From: Amphirosellinia nigrospora
Lineage: Eukaryota; Ascomycota; Sordariomycetes; Xylariales; Xylariaceae
Length of the DNA: 64,000 nt
NCBI GenBank assembly: GCA_004123355.1
Contig: SCHM01000001.1
Location: 11,046,193-11,110,192 of the forward strand
Direction of reading: 5' to 3'
The position numbers and the translations under genes are program-made. Below the pieces are notes generated by a model. It was not told where the DNA came from and made no database searches. It saw nothing but the letters and a program-made list of their open reading frames with translations. Numbering within the stretch: the first letter of the stretch is position 1; every line of letters begins with the position of its first letter. Of this stretch, positions 35,895-48,312 are shown piece after piece.

Positions 35895-38214
35895 GTTGGG
35901 CGAGGACGGAACGGGCTCACGATATTATATACGTGTTTAGCTGCAATCCCACGAGGGATGCCGAACTTAGTGAACTTAGTGTCTTGATGGTGGCTAACAG
36001 CCGAGGAAGCCAATCGTATCGAGGATGGTAGCCGGACTGCTGGATCCGTAACGGGCCAAGGGACGGTTGCGCCTCGGGTACCTGTGGCTATAAGTGGCGA
36101 TGGTGAGGTTTAATCTGCAATATGTACATGCATCTATAAATGCCTGTCCTTGCGCCTCTGCAGAAAACAACTTCAGTCGATATGATTCAGCAATCAGATG
36201 ACGTCTAGATTGACGAGGCGGGAAAAAAAAAGAATGCAATCAAGCTATCGGGATTTTGGTTCGCCGATGACGGAGCCGCTGGCTAGTTCCAACGTGCATC
36301 TACCTATCAAAATCAGAAGAAGACGATAGGCGGCGAGCTGACTCTCTACGAATATGAATATGGATATGAATATCTTGGTCTGGACAGAGTCTGGATATGC
36401 CTCAACGTTGGCGCCCCCCCTCGCTATATAGCCGCCTGCGACGAGGACTCAATCCAGTCACGGGCCAGTCACTGGGATGCAAGTTGTCCAAATTGGCAGT
36501 TGTCTTCCCAGCGAGGCGGGATTTGGGGTACTACCGCGGGTTACGACGGCGGGTGAGGCCACAATGGGCTGCGATCGCTCTCGTTCGTCCAGGGTGGGCA
36601 TGGGCAAGTCGACCTAGGCCTCTATTTGTCCCTTGGAGTCCAGATCCCCCCAGGGTAATGCGCAGCAAGTGAGGGGAACCCCGCATTCTCCCGGCCCCGT
36701 CCCGTCACCTGTTGTTTATTGCTTGCTGTGTGTTGGTGTTGCCGAGAGAAGCACAAGGCCATAAACCACGCCACCTCGTTGTTCAGAGCTGCCGCTTTGC
36801 GTGTTGTTTTGGAGTTGGGAATACTACCTTGGCCGGTTGAATCCTCTAGACACGGCGCGTCATTTCGCGGCCCATTCATACGTCTGCTGTCTCGAATTCA
36901 GTAGGAAAACTTCCATCGTCTTAGCAGGGCTGGCAAAGAATGAGGCCGGTTTGGACTACCCGCGAAGCATGAGAAACATGTCTATGCACCCTGAAGAGAA
37001 ACACCTGCCGATTTGAAAGCTTTGTGTTCTTGTAGTTCCTCGCGCACCTCCATATCCGTTAGACCCGATCCCCAAAGGCCCGACCACCGGCCAACGAAGA
37101 CGATTGATTAGCCAGTGGCACGGTAGGTAGGCACCTAGATGGCGTTATTTCATCTGTCCCTGTCTAATGAACTCGGGGCCACGGGGTGTGTCGCGCGCAT
37201 CGCCTTATTTGCTAATAGCAGGGCCTCCTCCTCTCTTGTCTTTCCAATCATCGACTCGGCCTTCCTGGCAAATACAACATCATAACTAGACATAATAGAG
37301 ACTAGGCCGTCGAGTTCAATCAATCAATGCTGAATTGAGCATTGCCCAGTTGTTGGTATCTAGCCGGATACAAGTGAGTGTGGAAAATGAGGCTGGACTT
37401 GAAAGAAGCCCAGGCGAAGTGCAAGCTGGGTGGGCTTATACGACGGCATATGCGGGCCCGCACTTGCACCTGCACCACCTGCACTACTTGCGCCAGTACA
37501 GGTACTTGGTTTGGGTAGATGGAGGTATGAAGGAGCGGATAATTTTATTACTTATCTACCGAGTACCTGTCTCCTCCTTATACCTGGTACCTTTAGCTCC
37601 GAAGCGCACGGTTGTGGGTTGTGGTCACCCCTATTGTTGTTGTTGTTAGCTTACCCTCTCAACTGGGCAGAATCAGCACTCCAGGGCCTGGTCTCGGTTA
37701 GTCAGGTCAGATATCAGAACTCAGATGCCCCCCGGTCTTATTAGATGCCTTGCTCTTACCTAACTGAGCTTGTTAGTCTCTTGCTAATCATTACCACTGC
37801 TCCCGGCCGTGGTCCGGCCGAAGAGGCTAGCCACGCTCACTTAGTTGTCTAGGTACCTGCCCCGGTCTACTTCTCCTGTAGGAGTGTGCTATAGTGCAAT
37901 GTACAGCTGCAGCGCTGTGGTGTTGTGGTGTTGTAGTGCTGTAGTGCGGTAATGCTGTAGTGCTGCTAGGTGGTTGATCATGGGAGCGTCCGGGGCAGGG
38001 ACCCGGACCCAGACCCAGAGCCTTAGGTACCTTACCTACCTGCTATCCAAACTCAAAACACCACCCCCAAAATGCTCAAGCTTTGAGCGTCTCCCCGGAT
38101 GTCACGTTATTCGATTCCCCTTCTCTTTGGCTCACTTGGGCCACCAGCATAACGCGAAACGCGAACCGAACTGGATACGCAATACGCAATACCTAAACTC
38201 TCCTGTGCGACCGG
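35895..38214. other. Intergenic, divergent IDP1/peroxiredoxin
   Basis: About 2.3 kb upstream of both IDP1 and the peroxiredoxin. No conserved frame was seen. It contains a degenerate GAATATG tandem near 36350-36375 and a TGTTGTGG/TGCTGTAG tandem at 37912-37970. Confidence 0.45.
37912..37970. repeat. Imperfect octamer tandem repeat
   Basis: Variants of GTGTTGTG and GTGCTGTA repeated about seven times. Intergenic, of unknown role. Confidence 0.75.
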
Positions 38215-38549
38215 CACCATCGATCCCTCCAACCCAGACCTTTCTTTTGCGGCCGGCGCTTTCTCTTGCCACCTCCCATCTCGCCCTCCCTCCCTCTCCT
38301 CCCATCCCCCATCCTTCCCCAAGCTAGAGAACCCCTGTCACCAGCCCAATATGCTTGTTTACTGCTGACCTCGTCGATATTTCATCGACGTCCGCCCAGC
38401 TTTCTCTTCCTTTTCATCTCATTATACACCCTTCCAACCTACCTCTTTTCGCCCTCTTTCCCCTCTCTAACTTGCGTCTATCATCTTTGGATCACATAAT
38501 CTTAATATCTCCCCAAGTTTCCCTAATTCAAGCTCCATATCGCATCAAA
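38215..38549 (+). promoter_or_regulatory. Pyrimidine-rich leader/core promoter of peroxiredoxin
   Basis: The 330 bases before the start are strongly C/T-rich on the coding strand (CCTCCCTCCCTCTCC and similar), as is usual around the transcription start of well-expressed filamentous-fungal genes. No TATA box is obvious. The start site is not defined by sequence alone. Confidence 0.5.
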
Positions 38550-39354
38550 ATGCCCAGAGAGCTTCGGAAGCGCAAGGCGCCCGCGCCTGCACCCGCACCG
38601 GAGCCGCCTGCAAAGAAGCAGTCCAAGGTCTCAAAGGCAGCGGCCAAGGTCAAAACAACCGTCAAAGCCGCCGCTGCAAAGGCTGCTGATGTAAAACCCG
38701 CTGAAAAACCCGCTGAAACAAACGGCTCACCTAAATCTGGGAAGCCGGTTGTCGGCGACATTATCTCTCTTGACGGATTTGGCGGCGAGGTTGAGACCAA
38801 TGATGGCGCGAAGACGAGCCTTAAGGCTCTCGTCGATGAGAGTAAGGCAGGCGTCGTGATCTTCACGTACCCCAAAGCCTCCACCCCGGGTTGTAAGTAA
38901 ACGTTGATCAAGTTACACGTGGGTCAATATCTTATTGTATGCAGGCACCAATCAAGTTTGTCTATTCCGAGACTCGTATACGGATCTCACCAAGGAAGGG
39001 CTTCTTGTCTACGGTCTTTCCACGGACTCACCCAAGGCAAACACCACGTTTAAGACTAAACAAAACTTGCCATACCCGCTCCTTTGCGACCCAAGCGCCA
39101 CCTTGATCGGGGCTATTGGGCTCAAAAAGACACCAAAGGGCACGACGCGTGGCGTGTTCGTAGTGGACAAGACTGGTAAAGTTCTACTCGCAGAACCCGG
39201 CAGCCCCGCTGGTACTGTAGCCGCAGTCAAGAAGCTCGTCGCAGCTGGCGGCATCTCCGTTTCAACAGATGAGGCTGTGGCTGATAAGCCTACTAATGGA
39301 CAAGCCACCGAGGACAAGAAGGCTGGAGATGTTGTGGAGAAGTCCGCCGAGTAA
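38550..39354 (+). CDS. DOT5: PrxQ/Bcp-type peroxiredoxin, Dot5-like
   Basis: Thiol peroxidase that reduces hydroperoxides using thioredoxin. Exon 1 is 38550..38892 and exon 2 is 38945..39354, with a 52-nt intron (GTAAGT...TGCAG). The product is 250 aa, with no frame break. The first ~70 residues are rich in Lys, Ala and Pro with RKRK and KKQSK clusters, a likely nuclear signal as in yeast Dot5. The peroxidatic Cys sits in ASTPGCTNQVC, and the second Cys five residues later makes the C-x4-C of the PrxQ subtype. The intron splits the codon of the peroxidatic Cys itself. Further conserved parts are YGLSTDSPKANTTFKTKQNLPYPLLCD, TTRGVFVVDKTGKV and the acidic C-terminal extension. The start has an AAAATGC context, and an in-frame Met further upstream (38355) lies in the pyrimidine-rich leader. 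Confidence 0.93.
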
Positions 39355-42300
39355 TTGCGGCTTGAGAACGATTCGAATGGAATTTGATGCTGGCTTCAAT
39401 CGAACTTCTATCTTTACATTGTATCATCACAATATGCCTGCCTCTTGTCCTCTCGCTTCGTTTTGAATGACAGCAGGCTACATGGCGTCAATTGTGTATC
39501 CTCCCGTCTTGTTTCTATATCACAAACCTTGGTTCGCATAAGGTTCTGGGAATTTACTCATATTTACTCTTACCGGACGAATTCATTTAATATATAGTGT
39601 ATGAAGACATCAAGATGTGCTATTTGTGTCAGAGATCAGGGACTGCTAAGCTTACTGTGGATTTTCCGCCTCGGAGGCTTGGTGATTGGTCCATAGATCC
39701 GAGGGTCTCCTTTGCAGGAGAGGTATAACCCTTCGAGTGCTTCTATGCTACTATGCTACTATGCTAGTCAGCGACCTTTATACCGCCGACGATAGGCCCA
39801 ATGCGACCACTTTTCGGCATCAGTTTTATCGCAGCGCGCCTGGGTAGTAGGCAGTCCTTACATATTTAGAGCTTAATCAAATTTGTCCCTTGCTGGGTTT
39901 GGCAGGGCAATGAGGCAAATATGAATTCTGCATGCTAGATTTTTAGACCGAAGCTTTGGGTCGTGTTCAGTCGTCGCTCAGGTAATGTGCTACCTGCAAA
40001 CGACGACAAGACATGCATAGAAAAAGGAACTTCCTCGACGAAGTTTCGCACATTGTCAGAAGTGTTACCAACATTACCGAATCTTCAGCCAATGTGTGTC
40101 TGAACAGGCCCTCTTCGTGTCGTTCACGACAGTATCACTGACCGGGAGGAGTCTAGAAAGGTAGATGAAACATACGGCAAAGCAGAGTCGAAAACAAGCC
40201 TCGCACTACTCAGATATTTGAGGCCGCGGAGTAAAGCATGAGGCGTTTAGTCCAATTCTACATGGTAGTACTTATAACGACATCCATTGATCTGTCGACG
40301 GCAATATTCTTCAGATCGATCTCCTGTAGAATCATTGTACTCAGTTCAAACATGCTTGAAGCGACGTTTTCTCGCTTACTTCGAATCATTTCTAATGACA
40401 ACTACATGTAATAGAATTGTAGAGGTTTCGGGCTATCGAGAACGCCATGGAGTACCAGGCATGGCTCTAGTTGCGTATAATACACCACCCGTTAAGGAGC
40501 GCTATATAATAGCATCCTAATAACGGATTTGCTAAACCCCAGCTAACTTCCGGTATATGCCATACAGCAGCAAAATTTCCGACCTAAGTGTTAATCACCA
40601 GTACTCCTAACCGTCAGTATTCACGAGGAAGAAGTTCGAACGTGTTTTATCATATGTCACTAAGAAGATTAACGCAGACATTTTACAATAATTTAGAGTG
40701 TCAGATTAGAGGTCGACAGGATGCGTCAGAGTTAATGAGACACCCAGCTCTAGCAGCCTTTCTAGTTCGACGATCGCATGTGATGGCTAAACTTCGCGTC
40801 AGCAACGGTTATTAAGCCTGCATAGGCTAGATATTCCATGCAATTAAGTCAGCGATTACCCATTGTCGAGAGTACGATGTAGCACCCATCTATAAACAGG
40901 TAAAGTACGGCAGTTTACAATGCTGAGGACACTTCATATTCGATGTTGGATTCCAGTCCCCTTAAAGTTCAACGAATAATACAAATTATATGTATTAGAT
41001 GCATCTAAACGTTATGCTGTAGGATTTAAATAACGAACAGCTTGACGGTGGCAATTATTATCCTTCCTGGACTTATGACTCCGGCTATTTTCAACCTGGT
41101 GCTAGACGCAGGCACACCGTTGCACCATGAAGGCTGACCGAGATCCATCGCTTCTCGTTGCCTTCATATAGAGTCAAGTTCCAATCCTTTGATCTTGCCG
41201 ACATAAAGTCTGCCCGCCACCCACTCTCGCTCGAAGTGCCAGTATACACAGGCGGTATCACTGCCTAATGCAACGACACAATGTTTTTGCTGTCAATACC
41301 AAGTAATACTTTGGTAGGCAGGCAGCAGCATAAACGTAGAAAAGACCAAAGACAATGCAGTTCCTCCAACGCCGATTGATCGCGCCCTCGCAGCCTGGAA
41401 CTAGCGAGTACTACCAACGATCGATGCTAAACCGTTCATCCGACGCAGCAACACCGGGTGACCGAAACGCCCGCTCGCATGAAAAAGGGGAATACAGATA
41501 ATAAAGAGGTATGAAAAAAAAAAGGCTAATCAACAACAACGAACGAAGTCTATCCCCGCGATCTGTCTATTGTATCAGTCTGTGTAGAGGGGGGCCAGGT
41601 AAGGTATTTTTCCACTTTTCCTTATCAAACACATACATAGGCAGCTTGCATTGCATTGCATCGTGACACAAACATTAAACGCCGACAGCAAAAGGAAAAA
41701 CGAATGCGGGGATTGTACAGCGTTAAAAGAAAACTCCGGACGCCGTTTTCACCCGAAGTAAGCCGAGCAGATAAGCATCTCTCATCTTGTAAAATGGACA
41801 ACCGACACGAAAAATAAACGGTTGGAGGCAAAGGACGCTTGGGTACGCCCTCGCGCAGGGGTAAAATGGGGTAAGTTGACAGTGATGACTCTGGGTGAGG
41901 GCGAAGGCCTAACAATGCTGGGAAGAAGGAGGGGGGAGAAGAAGAAAATACAGCGCTCCTTTCGTTGCAACCCCTGAATTTCGTCGGATAAACGATACAT
42001 GTAGAACTCCAGTACGAATAGATGTAGAAATGAATAAGGTGTAGAATATCAAGAGTTGGTAATAGCACAACACGAGGAGAGGAAGATGGAGAGAACCAAA
42101 CAAGAGACGACCGATGAAAAGAACCAGGCAAAATAAAACAATAGCGTAGCCACTCCATTCAGACCCTTGTTTTTTTGTGTTCGTAGTGTATGTATGTATG
42201 ATGGTGTGCTGCTACGGTGTGCGGCGCAAGGCTCACTTCTCTCCCCCACACGTAGGATGCCTGCCGGCATAAGAATGAATGCAACGTCATTCGTTCGTCC

Positions 42301-42677
42301 GCATGTAGGAGCTTATGCTTGAACGCCAAAAGAAGCTCAGAAAGGGATAGTCTCAAGAAGTGCAGTATGCTCTTGGGACGTAAGATGGGATTATTGCTGA
42401 CATTTCGGGAAGTTTCTGCCGTGTAATTTTTCTTTGGGTTTCTTTTCTTTTTTCCCTTTCTCGAGTTAGGTTGAATAATAGTGAGATGTTGAACAGAAGA
42501 TAACTGTGCGCGAACCATCCCAGAGGATTCGCAGAGCCCGTAATATAACCGCTTTGGCTTTTCTGCATCGGCCATGTGCTATAATGATAAGCAAAACCTA
42601 GCCATAAGCAAAAGTAAATCCAGCTAGTAGCGAGGAGCAGAGTTCAGCTGAGCCAAGCTCTCAAAGCTAAGCCAGGC
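39355..42677. other. Gene-poor region
   Basis: About 3.3 kb without a recognisable gene. A triple CTATGCTA tandem is at 39743-39766. Open stretches at 40287-40520, 40588-40815 and 41625-42575 resemble no family. The right part (41600-42660) is the 3' flank of the C2H2 gene and may hold its untranslated end. Confidence 0.45.
39743..39766. repeat. CTATGCTA x3 tandem repeat
   Basis: Three perfect 8-base units in intergenic DNA. Confidence 0.9.
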
Positions 42678-43644
42678 CTACAACGCTTGTCTGTACCGCC
42701 GTCTCTCAGGCTCACAGCTCTTCTGGCATGAAGGGCAAGTGTAGCCATAGTCTCCAACCTTCACGCGTATGAGGCAGCTCGCACAACGCCACCATTCAAG
42801 GTTGATATTACGGCTTTGCCACCAACTGAGATCCTCGCCGCTGGAGCCCCGGCGCAGGAGATCCTCGTTGTGGTAATCTCTCCAGTGTGCTCGCCGATGG
42901 TCATTGCGCCCAAAACACTCCTTTGCTCGTGAGCACCTTTTGTAGTCGCAAGGTAGTTTTAACTTCTCCTCTTTGGGTGTGTGCACTTGGGCTAGATGCC
43001 GTTGTAGATCAGCCTTACGGCCAAACTCTCCCGCATCCCGGATGTAAGCAGCTGCACTGATCGTGGCTTCTCCGGCGGTGTGGACTTTGCGAGAGTTAGT
43101 TCAGCATCGAGTTAGATATATGATCGGGGTAAAGTAGGCTTGCTCACTCCGCAGGAGATGTGTTCTCAGCAGGTCTGATCGCCGGTAGCCGATCTGTAGG
43201 CTCAAGACCCGGCCTCAATCTCCAGTATGGCTCCTGGCCAGGCTGTACGTCGGTGACAAACTCATAATACGTGAACCAGGAGCTCTGTGCCCCGGTGTTG
43301 TAGTCGCTTCCATTCCTGGCTCTATAGTCACTTGTAAATGGGAGATCGTAGCTTGTGGCGGACGACATAAATTCTTGACTAGGTTCGGGCATGGACGACG
43401 GCCAGAGTGGGTTTTGATCAACCGGGGACACAGGCGACCAAGCGGCATAGGACGCGCCATATCCCGGGCCTGGGTCCTGTACTACGGTGCTGCTGTACGT
43501 TGAATTTACGCTCTCTCCGGACGGCTCCCGTGTCATAGGCGTGCCATCAGGCGAGCTGGCCGACCACTCCAGCCCACGCGGGGGTCCGGGGACAAACATG
43601 TTTTCATCGTAGTAATAGGCATCATCTTCGTAGTAATCACCCAT
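42678..43644 (-). CDS. Uncharacterised C2H2 zinc-finger protein
   Basis: Probable DNA- or protein-binding nuclear protein of a fungal family without known role. Exon 1 is complement(43148..43644); a 61-nt intron with donor GTGAGC leads to exon 2 from 43086. The first ~165 residues are acidic and very rich in Tyr, Ser and Pro (GDYYEDDAYYYDEN at the start). Exon 2 opens with a C2H2 finger, CLHPGCGR then GRKADLQRHLAQVH; a frame change falls between these halves near 43030. A second finger follows, CDYKRCSRAKECFGRNDHRRAHWRDYH, and then a four-Cys element, WRCASCLIRVKV and YTCPSCQKSC. It ends in a basic tail. The fingers and the RNDHRRAHWRDYH style match proteins I recall only as hypothetical C2H2 proteins in Pezizomycotina. 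Length is about 300 aa. Confidence 0.75.
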
Positions 43645-43928
43645 GGTTGCTGACGAGCTTCAACAAAGATAGCGAAACCGCTCAGGAAGAAGACTACCGG
43701 GGGTTGTTCCGGGGTCTCCGTAAGGGAGTAGCGAACATGTACTCCAAGAGTTAGAAAGATTCGGTTTGACAGTTATCGCTGGCCTCCAAGAGAAAAAGCC
43801 GACGAAAGTCTTCTGGGGGGATTCAGATAAGCCGTTTGAAATAGCAGAATCGATGTATCGGAGGCCGTATGGATCGTGAATGGTAGGCGTTAGAGAGATG
43901 AAGCTTGGTAAGATGCAAAGATACAAGA

Positions 43929-44520
43929 TCAGGGTTCTGGTGTTTGCTGAAAACGCGGGACATCTGTCATCTTAAAACATGGTAGGAGGTAAAGATGAGG
44001 AGCAAACCTTCGACTGAGAAGCTCGAATTCATTGCGTGGCCAGAAGTCATGGCAAGGCTCAAAATGCAGAATCATCTGGTATGGTGAGGCGAACGAACAC
44101 CGACTAATAAGGTATTCCCATGTTTGGCGAGATAGCATACGGCATAATGGACGGAAGACTTTCCGAGATCCGACTCCAAAGTCAAGGGGGAGATAAACCG
44201 ACGATACATGCTACTTACTCTCTGTAAAGGTTCCTCGACATGGTTATACAAGAACTAAGATCTCATCGCCTCATTGATAAGATTATTGTCGTGCTTTTAC
44301 TGGATGGACAGCAAGCAGAGCCACTCACGGGGACGGCTGTGGACGAAAAAGGCGCTAATGCATGCTGAGAAAGCTTGAAGCATACATATCGCGATACCAG
44401 TCGCGGAAGTCCAAGACCAATTCTCCAGCTGCAGACTAGTCCGAAATGCCTGCTGGTCTTTACCTTCGGTGTGCAACTGGGTAATTGTTTGGTCATTGTA
44501 GTGACGTTGGAAACAAAATG
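43929..44520 (-). other. Unassigned possible coding exons
   Basis: Two minus-strand open stretches have a protein-like look but no family I recognise. At about 44329-44520 the frame reads LHTEGKDQQAFRTSLQLENW, then a hydrophobic segment SATGIAICMLQAFSACISAFF that could span a membrane, and it ends at a good splice donor GTGAGT (44328-44323). At 43929-44138 another frame includes ASPYQMILHFEPCHDFWPRN. They could be exons of one minus-strand gene lying upstream of the C2H2 gene, or chance. Frame breaks elsewhere in the window make a full model impossible by eye. Confidence 0.25.
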
Positions 44521-47500
44521 TTTAGTCAAGGAAAATTCCGAACGCCATGTGTCATCCCTATTTTTTAACCCTATTATGCTGGCGTGCACATCAAGCACAT
44601 GAAGAGCTTAGAAAGGCCCAAATTGTGCCCAGCCGGGGCTTCAAACAAGGCTAGCATCAGTGATTATAGGACCGGAAGAACTCGCGGGCTTAAGGATGTG
44701 AAATGCATTTTTCATTTTGTGTGAGGAGAGTTGGTGTAATTGGGTTAGGTAAACTTACATGAGACCTCGGGTTACGAATGGCGCCGAGGATGACAAGGTG
44801 TTGGAGGTGACAGTTTGGAGATGACCTGAATCCAAGTAATAACTTCCGAGCTCCAACGCCAGATTCAATGAGTGGCACCCGTAGTATAGCTGCATTTCAT
44901 GATTTCCCCTGACAAGGCCGCCCAGTAATATTTCTTTCTTTCTTGGAATGCTTTGCCACAATTGGGGAATCTAGATGGGTGTGTTGGTGTGAAGGGGAAC
45001 TTGCTCCCCTAGGTCGGAGCGCACGTCGTGCAACTTGGATCAAGGGTACCAATTGATACGCACAGCCGCCACAAGCCACGCACTCGATAACTATACCCCA
45101 AGTTTGTGTTCAGTAAGAATGAGGGAAGGCTGACCATGAGAAGAAGCCCAGTTGACACCTAGTGTTCCTGGCAGTCGGGGTTTTCCTGCGAGTGTAGTTG
45201 CCTTCATGCTTGGTTGCCTCGTTAGGTGGGCTTGTCCGCTCAGTGAAGCTCTTTATTGGCGTTTCTTTTTTCTTACTTCGTCATCCAGGCAGCTCTCTCT
45301 TCAGAAACGGCGACGGGAGCCGGCAGCGAGAGTCCTTCTTCTCCAAGCCAAGTTGCACGGGCCGTACCAGGTACATACTTCGGTATACACAGTAGGTAAG
45401 TAGTTTGCTAGCATCTCAGAATCTCCCCGGCTTGCTCGGGATCGCTGGATTATCAGGTCATAGAACCACGTCTCCGTTGTTGAGTTTGGACGCAGTGGTG
45501 GATGATCCGCTGTTTTTGGCACCGGTAGCGAGTGTTTCAGAAAATGAGGCTGCTTATTACCTACCTCTTAGCAAGGCGCGGACCCCTGCAAAGCTGTGGT
45601 ATTTCCTGGGGAAGCCCCCTACAGCAATAGCTGTAGGAGCTGTAAAGCTAGCGTCTTTGCTATTGCTGTTGCCGCTGCCTCTGCTGAATCCTCCCACACA
45701 CATTTCCCGTCAGCTCTAGAGCTCACTATTGAATGAATGGATTCCCACTTTCACCGAGCTCCCTTTTTTGTTATTTGTCTAGGCATCAGTCGTCGTTTTG
45801 AGCAGAGACCATCGCATAATCGTGGCGCAAAGCTCATGTTGAGCTCGCCTCAACCCTGGCAGCTTATCTGAACCGCGGCCTGTATCGTTGCATCGACGCC
45901 TTGCTACAACCCCGCTTGCATCGATCATCGTCACGAGGCTTCTCATCGAGGGCCTTTCCACGCCAGTAAACAGTTCATCTGGGCTGGGCAGGGCAGAGCG
46001 AGCTGCTGCATGGTGTAAGACCTGGTTTAGACAAGGCGTGCATCAAAGGATCGATATGCGCGCGATCCTTCACCGTTCTGCATTGTTGACCTTCGATAGG
46101 GCGAGGACTTCGGTGAGATCATATGAACCTGTTTTATTATCACGTTTTTGCTACTCTGTAGCTTACAGGAGCCTCATCACAGCTACCGGTGCCTTTCATA
46201 TATCTACACATTAGGCTCCGTTGTTTCTGTGAGTTGTCGCAATTGGGTATATCTGCATGACTTTGTGTATGCGAGGGACGTCGCAATGGTGCCACGTTGT
46301 ACCGCTGGCGAGGTAGCTTTGCAGCATCGAAGCTAATGTGCAAACATATTGATGCAGCCTCATCAACTGCCATTCCCAGAAGCAGTGCCGTGCATACGCC
46401 ATTCGACTGACACTACCTATTGGAATTGCAATTCCTAGCTGCAATGTAGAGTCTGTCATCAAGACCCCTCGGCGGACCAGACAAATCTCGCCATCTGTCT
46501 GACAAGGGTTGGCGATGCAACCTGGCGCAGAATTCTAGACAGTTACCTACATGTACTCTTATACACGGATAGGGTAGATGGCTACTTGGGCCGTACAGCC
46601 CCATGCCTGTATCTCCAAAAGACCGCGCTGGCCTGATAGGAAGGTGGTTGCTGGTAAGGTAGGCGAAGTCTTTGCACCGCCATTGATCAGATGAATATTC
46701 CTAGTCTCTGTAAGCCATCGCCAGTCACATGAAGGTCGGTGGCTTTACAGCTGATGGTGCTAATTACCAGCTACCACATAACCGGGACTAGCTAGGACTT
46801 AAACTACTTAACGACTTGAACGCGTTCACACTAGATACTATCGCATGTGAGCATGTGAGCATGCATCTTGAGGTACCTGGTCGAGTTGCCTGCTGTAGGA
46901 CTAGGGCAAAATCGCTGTCCGATCAAGGAGATATTTAAAGCTCCGAGTTATCTCTCCGCATAACTACCAACTTAGTTGCAGTGTTAAACATACTAGAAAG
47001 ACCTATGCGAATTAACAAGTTGATTCTTAATAGATTATTACCCAATAATTTCGAGCATTAGATTCTAGTCGCCGGGCCACACAAACAACCCAAGGCGTGT
47101 GACAGCTGGTGTAAGCTGCATAGGTACTTATCTACGGTGGGCTCTCAATTAGCACTTTTAAATCTCGCGTAAACTAAAATGTCATATGTCATATAGCCCA
47201 ACTATAGATAGGTTGAAAAGCTGTCATACCTCATGAGTCTTGGAGGTGGTCCGTAGGCACCATCCCTTCCTTTTGACATGACTGGGTAATAATTAGCTCA
47301 TGATAATGGGCAAGAGCCTTACAAGCGAGCAAGTATGCAGTTGTCCATATTACGGACAATAATTTAAGTTATATAGACCCAGTAACGTCAAAGCACATGT
47401 AACCCGCGGAGATGTGAAAAAGTGCAATGTAAGCCACATAGTTCATGTCCGGACATTCAAAGCCGGTTCCTTAGTACTATGCACGATTCGTTCACACCAA

Positions 47501-48086
47501 CCTTGTCCGAAGCTACCTCGAATATGACCATGATAAGAGCAAGCTGTTTTGGTGTTTCCAGGCCTGTCAACTTGGAATAGCCTTTTGCTCAGATTATGGC
47601 GATTAATAACTAGCTCGTATAACTTGATAATTCTTTTATAATACTAAAATATTAACATGCTTGGTCTGCAGCATGTGTTTCACTAATAGCGTGTGACATA
47701 ATTTATATCTCAGCGCTTTTATATTTCTTATATTGTTACTCTTTTATTGTAGATCTCCATTAGCTGGTAAATCAAGGCGCAACAAATCTATATAATAAAA
47801 AACGGACACAAGCTTCCTCAAACAACAAGAAAAGCCTCTATTAAAGACAATTAAACAACTAATACACACTATGCGCCCATGTGTTGCCTTTTTAAGGTCT
47901 CCTTAACTACTCTAGTCGTATAGCTCGCTATCATTACAAAAATTAGACAGCCTCTATATATATGATTCTAGAGACTTTTGCAATAGCATTTTACTCAAGT
48001 ATAGGGCCCCTAACAAATAGTGTCTCTTGACCGTGCTCTTGACTGCTCATTAGAGTCTTAACAAGTATCTAATTAGATTTAGCATT

Positions 48087-48113
48087 GGTTATTTTGGTTA
48101 TTTTGGTTATTTT
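48087..48113. repeat. GGTTATTTT x3 tandem repeat
   Basis: Three perfect 9-base units inside AT-rich intergenic DNA, about 130 bases from the tRNA gene. Confidence 0.85.
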
Positions 48114-48220
48114 GTTTATTTTTTTCTTATATGGGTATATATGCGGGTCTAGTACAATACGTGAAATGGGCGTGGTGTAAAAACCTGACCTTCACGGTGA
48201 ATATACAAGGAATATATGAG

Positions 48221-48240
48221 AAAAAAAACTTTAAAAAGAA
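48221..48240 (-). terminator. RNA polymerase III terminator of tRNA-Glu
   Basis: Directly after the tRNA on the minus strand come a T5 run (48233-48237) and then a T8 run (48221-48228), the usual polymerase III stop signal with a back-up. Confidence 0.8.
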
Positions 48241-48312
48241 CTCCGATACGGGGAATCGAACCCCGAGCTTCACGGTGAAAGCGTGATATATTAACCATTA
48301 TACTATATCGGA
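48241..48312 (-). tRNA. tRNA-Glu (anticodon UUC)
   Basis: A 72-nt cloverleaf without intron. The acceptor stem pairs TCCGATA with TATCGGA, with discriminator G. The D arm contains AGTATAATGGTTAA. The anticodon stem TCACG/CGTGA encloses the loop CTTTCAC, giving anticodon TTC. The T arm is CGGGG-TTCGATT-CCCCG, an intact B box. The acceptor and T arms equal those of fungal tRNA-Glu as I recall them; the D and anticodon stems are more A/T-rich than the usual nuclear copies. Confidence 0.9.

Larger units (their letters stand above)
43645..48220. other. Gene-poor region with unassigned open stretches
   Basis: About 4.6 kb. The left part (43.7-45.1 kb) has minus-strand open stretches that look partly protein-like (separate entry). 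From 46.6 kb on the DNA becomes AT-rich, with no reading frame of note; a GGTTATTTT triplicate is at 48087-48113. No transposase, reverse transcriptase or terminal repeats were recognised. Confidence 0.45.
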
